Below are positions 60,193-64,000 of a stretch of DNA of 64,000 bases, piece by piece. Source of the stretch: Vallitalea maricola (GTDB taxonomy: Bacteria; Bacillota; Clostridia; Lachnospirales; Vallitaleaceae). Positions within the stretch are counted from its first letter, which is position 1; each line of letters opens with the position of its first letter. The DNA is taken from the NCBI RefSeq assembly GCF_036985595.1, contig NZ_BTPU01000027.1:137962-201961 (forward strand). Reading direction: 5' to 3'. The translations under genes and the position numbers were made by a program. The notes under the pieces were generated by a model. That model was given only the letters and a program-made list of their open reading frames with translations, searched no databases and was not told the origin of the DNA.

Positions 60193-60855
60193 ATGAATCA
60201 TTTTGTAAAAATCATAATCATTATACTAATAGTAGGTATATTTGGAGGTATTACGAATTATTTATTAAATGGTATCAAAACAGAAAAGAAGTATGTACTT
60301 AAATTTGATATAGAATTGCTTAAGTCAATTTTTGCTGGTATTGGAGCATCATTATTAGTTCCACTGTTTTTGAATATGATATCAAGTGATATTATTGAAC
60401 AATCAAAAACTAATGAGTATATGTTGTTAGTATTTATTGGTTTTTGCTTAATAGCATCTATTTCATCAAAAGCATTTATTAAATCAATATCTGATAAAAT
60501 ACTTAAAGAAATTGGAGATAGAGTAAATAGAGTTGAGGAAGAAGTTGCTCCTATAGTTGAAAACTCTGTAGAGCCTGATAACATTGAAAGTAGAAAAAGA
60601 ATGAGAGGTAACAATGATTTTCTAGATAATGTTGAAATAAGTATATTAATCAGTTTTGAGAATAGTAAATATATTTATAGGTCCATAAATGGTATAGTAA
60701 ATGAGTTAAAAGTAGACAATGACAAAATAGAACATTACATAGAAAGTCTAATCAATAGGAGATTAATAAAAACAAAATCAATAAAAGATAAAGATATGTA
60801 TTATATTACAGCTAAAGGAAAAGAATACATTGGTTTTCAAAATAATAATGATTAA
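60193..60855 (+). CDS. Membrane protein like YEATS-associated three-TM proteins, with winged-helix tail
   Basis: The 220 residues have three membrane helices (about 5-24, 43-64 and 76-94). The segment LLKSIFAGIGASLLVPLFLN and then LLVFIGFCLIASISSKAFIK resembles the helical region that accompanies prokaryotic YEATS-domain proteins. A coiled-coil linker and a C-terminal winged-helix-like domain (IYRSINGIVNELKVDNDKIE) follow. No YEATS-domain gene is next to it. The assignment is by recalled pattern; membrane topology and helical tail are direct observations. AGGAGG precedes the ATG. 60002-60192 contains nothing recognised. Confidence 0.55.
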   Translation: MNHFVKIIIIILIVGIFGGITNYLLNGIKTEKKYVLKFDIELLKSIFAGIGASLLVPLFLNMISSDIIEQSKTNEYMLLVFIGFCLIASISSKAFIKSISDKILKEIGDRVNRVEEEVAPIVENSVEPDNIESRKRMRGNNDFLDNVEISILISFENSKYIYRSINGIVNELKVDNDKIEHYIESLINRRLIKTKSIKDKDMYYITAKGKEYIGFQNNND

Positions 60856-61020
60856 ATGAAAGGTAACAAAAGCAACCTATAATTTACTATATATATTATA
60901 TTTAAGTGTAATAATTTTATTTGAAATAAACTATTATTTCTGATAGTATTGTAACACTGATAGCAATAAGGATATATTGTTGCAGGTAATAATAATTTAT
61001 AGTAAATGGAGGATGTATAT

Positions 61021-61839
61021 ATGAACAACAAATCTATCTTTGATAAAACTATGGCAGATATGACATACAAAGAAATTGAAGAATTCATAGAAAAAGAAGC
61101 AGTAGTATTATTTCCAATAGCAGTTATTGAGGAACATGGACCTCATTTGCCATTGGGAACAGATACATATTTAACTTATTCAATGTTAAGATATATACAG
61201 GAAGATTTGAGTAAAATGAATATTGATTCTATAATTGCGCCTCCATTCTATTGGGGTATAAATAAGGCTACAGGTGGTTTTGTAGGGTCTTTTACTGTAA
61301 AAGTGGATACTATGAAAGCAGTACTAAAAGATACCATTGAATGTCTTGATGGATGGGGTTTCAAAAAAGTCTTTTTCATCAATATGCATGGAGATTCATT
61401 ACATTGTAAGACGATTTTAGATGTAGCAAAAGAAATATATGAATCCGATATGAAAATAGATGCTTACGATATAATTCCAGAGTTTTTTAAAAATGCATAT
61501 GGATTAGACGGTATGGAGCCATACATATTAGTTCAAGAAGATGATGGAGATTTTGATGATAAACAAGAATATATAGACATACATGCTGGCGGTTTTGAAA
61601 CAAGTCTAATGTTATTGGACTTTAAAGAGTTAGTGGATGAAGATAAAGCAAGAAAACTTAAATCATCAAAAACAACTTTCCAAGATTTAAGGAAATGGCA
61701 GCAAGGAGGGGAAAGTGCTAAAGAAGTAACTCCCCTAGGGTACTGTGGTGACCCTTCAAATATTAATTTGGAAGATGCTAGAGGGTTCATAAAGGATTTT
61801 TCAGATATAACTGCTAGAATAATAAAAAATACTTTATAA
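61021..61839 (+). CDS. Creatininase-family amidohydrolase
   Basis: The 272 residues have EEHGPHLPLGTDTYLTY (metal ligands), FINMHGDS and DIHAGGFETSLMLLD near the end, the creatininase-family metal site. Members act on creatinine or as amidohydrolases in cofactor and riboflavin-analogue pathways. An insertion LVQEDDGDFDDKQEYI is unusual. The start at 61021 is set by GGAGG eight bases before. No pathway partner is seen. Confidence 0.82.
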   Translation: MNNKSIFDKTMADMTYKEIEEFIEKEAVVLFPIAVIEEHGPHLPLGTDTYLTYSMLRYIQEDLSKMNIDSIIAPPFYWGINKATGGFVGSFTVKVDTMKAVLKDTIECLDGWGFKKVFFINMHGDSLHCKTILDVAKEIYESDMKIDAYDIIPEFFKNAYGLDGMEPYILVQEDDGDFDDKQEYIDIHAGGFETSLMLLDFKELVDEDKARKLKSSKTTFQDLRKWQQGGESAKEVTPLGYCGDPSNINLEDARGFIKDFSDITARIIKNTL

Positions 61840-61853
61840 TATAATAAGATTGA

Positions 61854-61888
61854 GGACTTGCTTGATTAATAGAAGTAAGTCCTTTTTA
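61854..61888 (+). terminator. Terminator after the creatininase-family gene
   Basis: GGACTTGCT (61854-61862) pairs with AGTAAGTCC (61874-61882), with one mismatch, then T5. Confidence 0.75.
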
Positions 61889-61995
61889 TTGATTATGACG
61901 ATATTATCTGCTAACATTAAATATATTGATTTTATCTTGATTAAAATAAGCTAATTGACTATAGCTAGATGTATTTTGAATTAAGGGGGGAGAGG

Positions 61996-62454
61996 TTGAG
62001 GCTAATAAATAAAGAAGTAAAAAAGCTCATTGATAATATAAAGAAATACAGTAGTTTGGATGTTGCACATAAAATAGCTTTAGGAATTGATTTACCAGTT
62101 AATCCCACACCCGTTGAAAAAAGTGAATGGGTAAAACATATATCAACTGAACTTGAAAAACAATTTGATGAAAAAACGATAAAGAATATCAGGATGGGGT
62201 GTTATTGTATTGAAAATGGGAAATTAGAAGAATCTAAAACATTTATCAAGAAAATTTATGATAATTCTATATCAATGACAGATTTTGTTAACAAAATGAA
62301 TGAGTATCAAGCAGGATGGTATATTAAAGATGGGAATTTACATACAAAATATTATTCGTGTCCATGTCCAATGCTTGAAGCTATTAGTACTCTACCAACT
62401 AAGACTTGGTGCTATTGTACAGTAGGATATAATAACCTTTCTAAAAAAGAATAA
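61996..62454 (+). CDS. Cysteine-rich DUF6144-like protein, apparently truncated
   Basis: The protein is 152 residues if started at TTG 61996, just after AGGGGGGAG (61984-61992). An ATG at 61969 is possible but has no ribosome binding site. Cysteine pairs are in MGCYCIENGK, YSCPCPMLEA and TWCYCTVGY. This resembles a family of about 200-250 residues, where the WCYC segment is followed by another 50-60 residues. Here the frame stops ten residues later, so the C-terminus looks lost. The function is unknown. Confidence 0.55.
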   Translation: MRLINKEVKKLIDNIKKYSSLDVAHKIALGIDLPVNPTPVEKSEWVKHISTELEKQFDEKTIKNIRMGCYCIENGKLEESKTFIKKIYDNSISMTDFVNKMNEYQAGWYIKDGNLHTKYYSCPCPMLEAISTLPTKTWCYCTVGYNNLSKKE

Positions 62455-62476
62455 TGAATAAGTATTTGTATAATAT

Positions 62477-62502
62477 AAAAAAGTAGCATATACAGCTACT
62501 TT
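62477..62502. terminator. Bidirectional terminator between convergent genes
   Basis: AAAGTAGC (62480-62487) and GCTACTTT (62495-62502) are perfect arms over a 7-base loop, with A/T runs either side. Confidence 0.75.
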
Positions 62503-62723
62503 GAAGGATTTGTGGTACTTAATGATTTTGATATCTTGACGATGCCAAAGATAAAAAGAGCCATCATTAATACAGAACCGATAGTGGAACCAATAGCAAA
62601 ACCTGACTCAAAATTCAATTCGTTAGGTTGAATAAATATTAGGAATAAGGTACCTAATAACTTAAAGAAGTTAATTAGTGTTAAAATTGAAAGTACTATT
62701 ATTCCAATAATTTTGGGTGCCAT
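62496..62723 (-). CDS. Small membrane protein with two spans
   Basis: The 75 residues begin with a hydrophobic segment (IIGIIVLSILTLINFF...LFLIFI), then a short loop and a second span (GSTIGSVLMMALFIFGIVKI). AAGGAGGTAC lies upstream of the ATG. There is no family assignment. It is convergent to the cysteine-rich gene and divergent from the AraC gene. Confidence 0.6.
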   Translation of the reverse strand: MAPKIIGIIVLSILTLINFFKLLGTLFLIFIQPNELNFESGFAIGSTIGSVLMMALFIFGIVKISKSLSTTNPSK

Positions 62724-62927
62724 CTTGAATGTACCTCCTTTATATCATATTAATTTCATATTATAACATTTTTTTTGCTAAATCGATATGATATTTGTTG
62801 AAATTTCTTGAAATATAGATAAAATTATGAGGTTATCATAATTCTTATAGTCTCTCATTTATGTGCAGAAAATGAGAGGAACATCCGTGAATAAAATAAT
62901 ATAATTGTTCTGAAAGGAGCCAATGGG

Positions 62928-63782
62928 ATGGAATGGATTGAAAAGCTGAATAAAGCGATAAACTATATTGAAGAACACTTGGATAGTGAAATAGAGATAG
63001 AAAGCATGGCGAAAATTACATGCTGTTCCGTATATCATTTCCAAAGAATGTTCTCATATATTGCAGAAGTACCATTATCAGAATATATTAGGAGAAGAAA
63101 AATGACTAGAGCTGCATTGGATTTAAAAAGTAGTGATATTAAAATCATAGATGTTGCAATGAAATACGGGTATGATTCTCCAACAGCATTTACTAGAGCT
63201 TTTAAAAATATACATGGGGTGTCTCCATCAAAAGGAAGATCTGTTGATACACATCTAAAAGCCTATCCTCCTATCAGCTTTAAACTATATGTAAAAGGAG
63301 AAATTGAGATGAATTACAGAATTGAGAAAAAAGAGACATTTAGAATTGTAGGAGTAAAAGAACATTATCTATTGAATATTGAAGAAAATTTTATGCAAAT
63401 ACCACAATTTTGGGAGAAGACAATGAAAAGTCATGTTTTTCCTAAAATATGTTCCTTGATGAATAAAGAGCCTTATGCAGTATTAGGTGTGAGTACTTGT
63501 ATGAATGGCAAAGATTTTGATTATTATATAGCTGCTTCTACCGATAAAGAAGTACCTGAAGGTATGTCAGAATACCAAGTTCCAGAGTGTACGTGGGCTA
63601 TATTTGAATGTATCAGTAGTGAAATGCAAGCTCTACAAAAAAGAGTTGTAACTGAATGGCTTCCAACATCAGGTTATGAATATGCTGATGCGCCAGATGT
63701 TGAAGTCTATTTTGAAAGTAGTGAAGAGATAGGTCAAAATAAATGTGAAATATGGTTACCAATAATTAAAAAAGTTAAGTAG
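62928..63782 (+). CDS. AraC-family regulator with C-terminal GyrI-like effector domain
   Basis: The 284 residues have two helix-turn-helix units in the first 105 (SMAKITCCSVYHFQRMFSYI and VAMKYGYDSPTAFTRAFKNI, closing HGVSPSK). An effector-binding domain follows (about 125-284, YRIEKKETFRIVGVKEHYLL). This is the Rob/SoxS-like MarA branch linked to GyrI, which commonly answers to drugs or metabolites. The start behind AAAGGAGC is clear. No target is obvious nearby, although another GyrI-like gene is at 59561. Confidence 0.9.
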   Translation: MEWIEKLNKAINYIEEHLDSEIEIESMAKITCCSVYHFQRMFSYIAEVPLSEYIRRRKMTRAALDLKSSDIKIIDVAMKYGYDSPTAFTRAFKNIHGVSPSKGRSVDTHLKAYPPISFKLYVKGEIEMNYRIEKKETFRIVGVKEHYLLNIEENFMQIPQFWEKTMKSHVFPKICSLMNKEPYAVLGVSTCMNGKDFDYYIAASTDKEVPEGMSEYQVPECTWAIFECISSEMQALQKRVVTEWLPTSGYEYADAPDVEVYFESSEEIGQNKCEIWLPIIKKVK

Positions 63783-63811
63783 TTTTTGTTATGTTATTGT
63801 ATTAATGAATA

Positions 63812-64000
63812 CCACAGGCTATGCCTGTGGTTCTAAAAAGCTTATAGCTATGAGTAGAAAAAAATAACCTCCAATGCTAAGATAGAAGCAGGTTTGCCGA
63901 CCGCATCTATAATAGACAAAGGAGGAAGTCCAAATGGACAACAAAAATTTAGCACATACCAAATGGAATTGCAAATATCATATAGTATTTGCACCAAAAT
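63812..64000 (+). mobile_element. IS200/IS605-type element, left end (cut by window edge)
   Basis: The hairpin CCACAGGC-TAT-GCCTGTGG (63812-63830) is the kind of imperfect-palindrome end recognised by IS200 TnpA. About 105 bases later the tnpA gene begins. Element ends in this family lack terminal inverted repeats and target duplications; the hairpin and gene order are the evidence. The right end is outside the window. Confidence 0.8.
63934..64000 (+). CDS. tnpA: IS200-type transposase TnpA, first 22 codons
   Basis: Starting at ATG 63934 behind AAAGGAGGAAG, the frame reads MDNKNLAHTKWNCKYHIVFA and then PK at the edge. LAHTKWNCKYHIVFAPK is the strongly conserved start of the Y1 HUH transposase that moves single-stranded DNA. 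Whether the rest is intact cannot be seen. Confidence 0.85.
   Translation, partial: MDNKNLAHTKWNCKYHIVFAPK

Overview
The window is AT-rich, low-GC Firmicutes DNA from a clostridial chromosome. The signs are T-box leaders, Rrf2-type regulators, a cggR-gap-pgk-tpi-gpmI-eno glycolytic block, strong AGGAGG-type ribosome binding sites, a SpoIID-family protein and a clostridial-type tmRNA. I cannot fix the genus from sequence alone. Almost all of it reads as a dense chromosome with few mobile parts. Only one insertion sequence is visible, the left end of an IS200-type element at the right edge.

Layout. 1-5350: the N-terminal part of a YihY/BrkB membrane protein (minus), a remnant of an AraC regulator, a GH3 beta-glycosidase, then cysK with a CymR-like Rrf2 regulator and a Nudix hydrolase. 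5400-10850: an isoleucine-type T-box in front of a lone acetolactate synthase, a radical SAM/SPASM protein, and a YtrA-type GntR/ABC operon with a 9-bp-arm operator on its promoter. 10900-16740: a BceAB-type peptide-resistance transporter, an ABC-F protein and a BtrH/C39-like protein. 17000-22420: a two-gene operon with a NifU-like protein and a GGGtGRT protein behind a Fur-box-like site, a KamA-family radical SAM enzyme with a long leader, and a BceRS-like two-component pair. 22480-30200: pheST behind a T-box and a polar amino acid ABC transporter, with members of a dispersed structured repeat between them. 30210-41160: spoIID, queA, clpE, then iscR-iscS-iscU-mnmA, a patatin and a PHP phosphatase. 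41400-55430: a Na/Pi transporter behind five 11-bp-phased Pho-box hexamers, the whole lower glycolytic operon under CggR, a PHP protein, secG, rnr, smpB and ssrA (tmRNA). 55530-64000: fmt followed by a looser accessory stretch: an XRE regulator with no normal start codon, a membrane-anchored HTH protein, an SH3 protein, GyrI-like proteins, a YEATS-associated-type membrane protein, a creatininase-family protein, a truncated cysteine-rich protein and the IS200 end.

How the genes work together. cysK with a Cys-free Rrf2 regulator resembles the CysK-CymR sulphur control pair. iscR-iscS-iscU-mnmA supplies Fe-S clusters and thiolated tRNA. The glycolytic block has its own repressor gene, promoter and candidate operator. 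rnr-smpB-ssrA is a trans-translation cluster. Two Bce-type pieces, the transporter at 11 kb and the kinase/regulator at 21 kb, may form one split peptide-sensing module.

The best candidate for something undescribed is the repeat with copies at 26685-26857 (plus) and 29903-30072 (minus). A conserved core of 126-127 bases folds into several helices, three of them with compensatory changes between the copies. Each core is enclosed by a perfect 22-23 bp outer stem whose sequence is different in each copy. A third pair of perfect 21-bp arms at 22480-22523 has only 'NN' between them and probably marks a copy whose core was lost in assembly.
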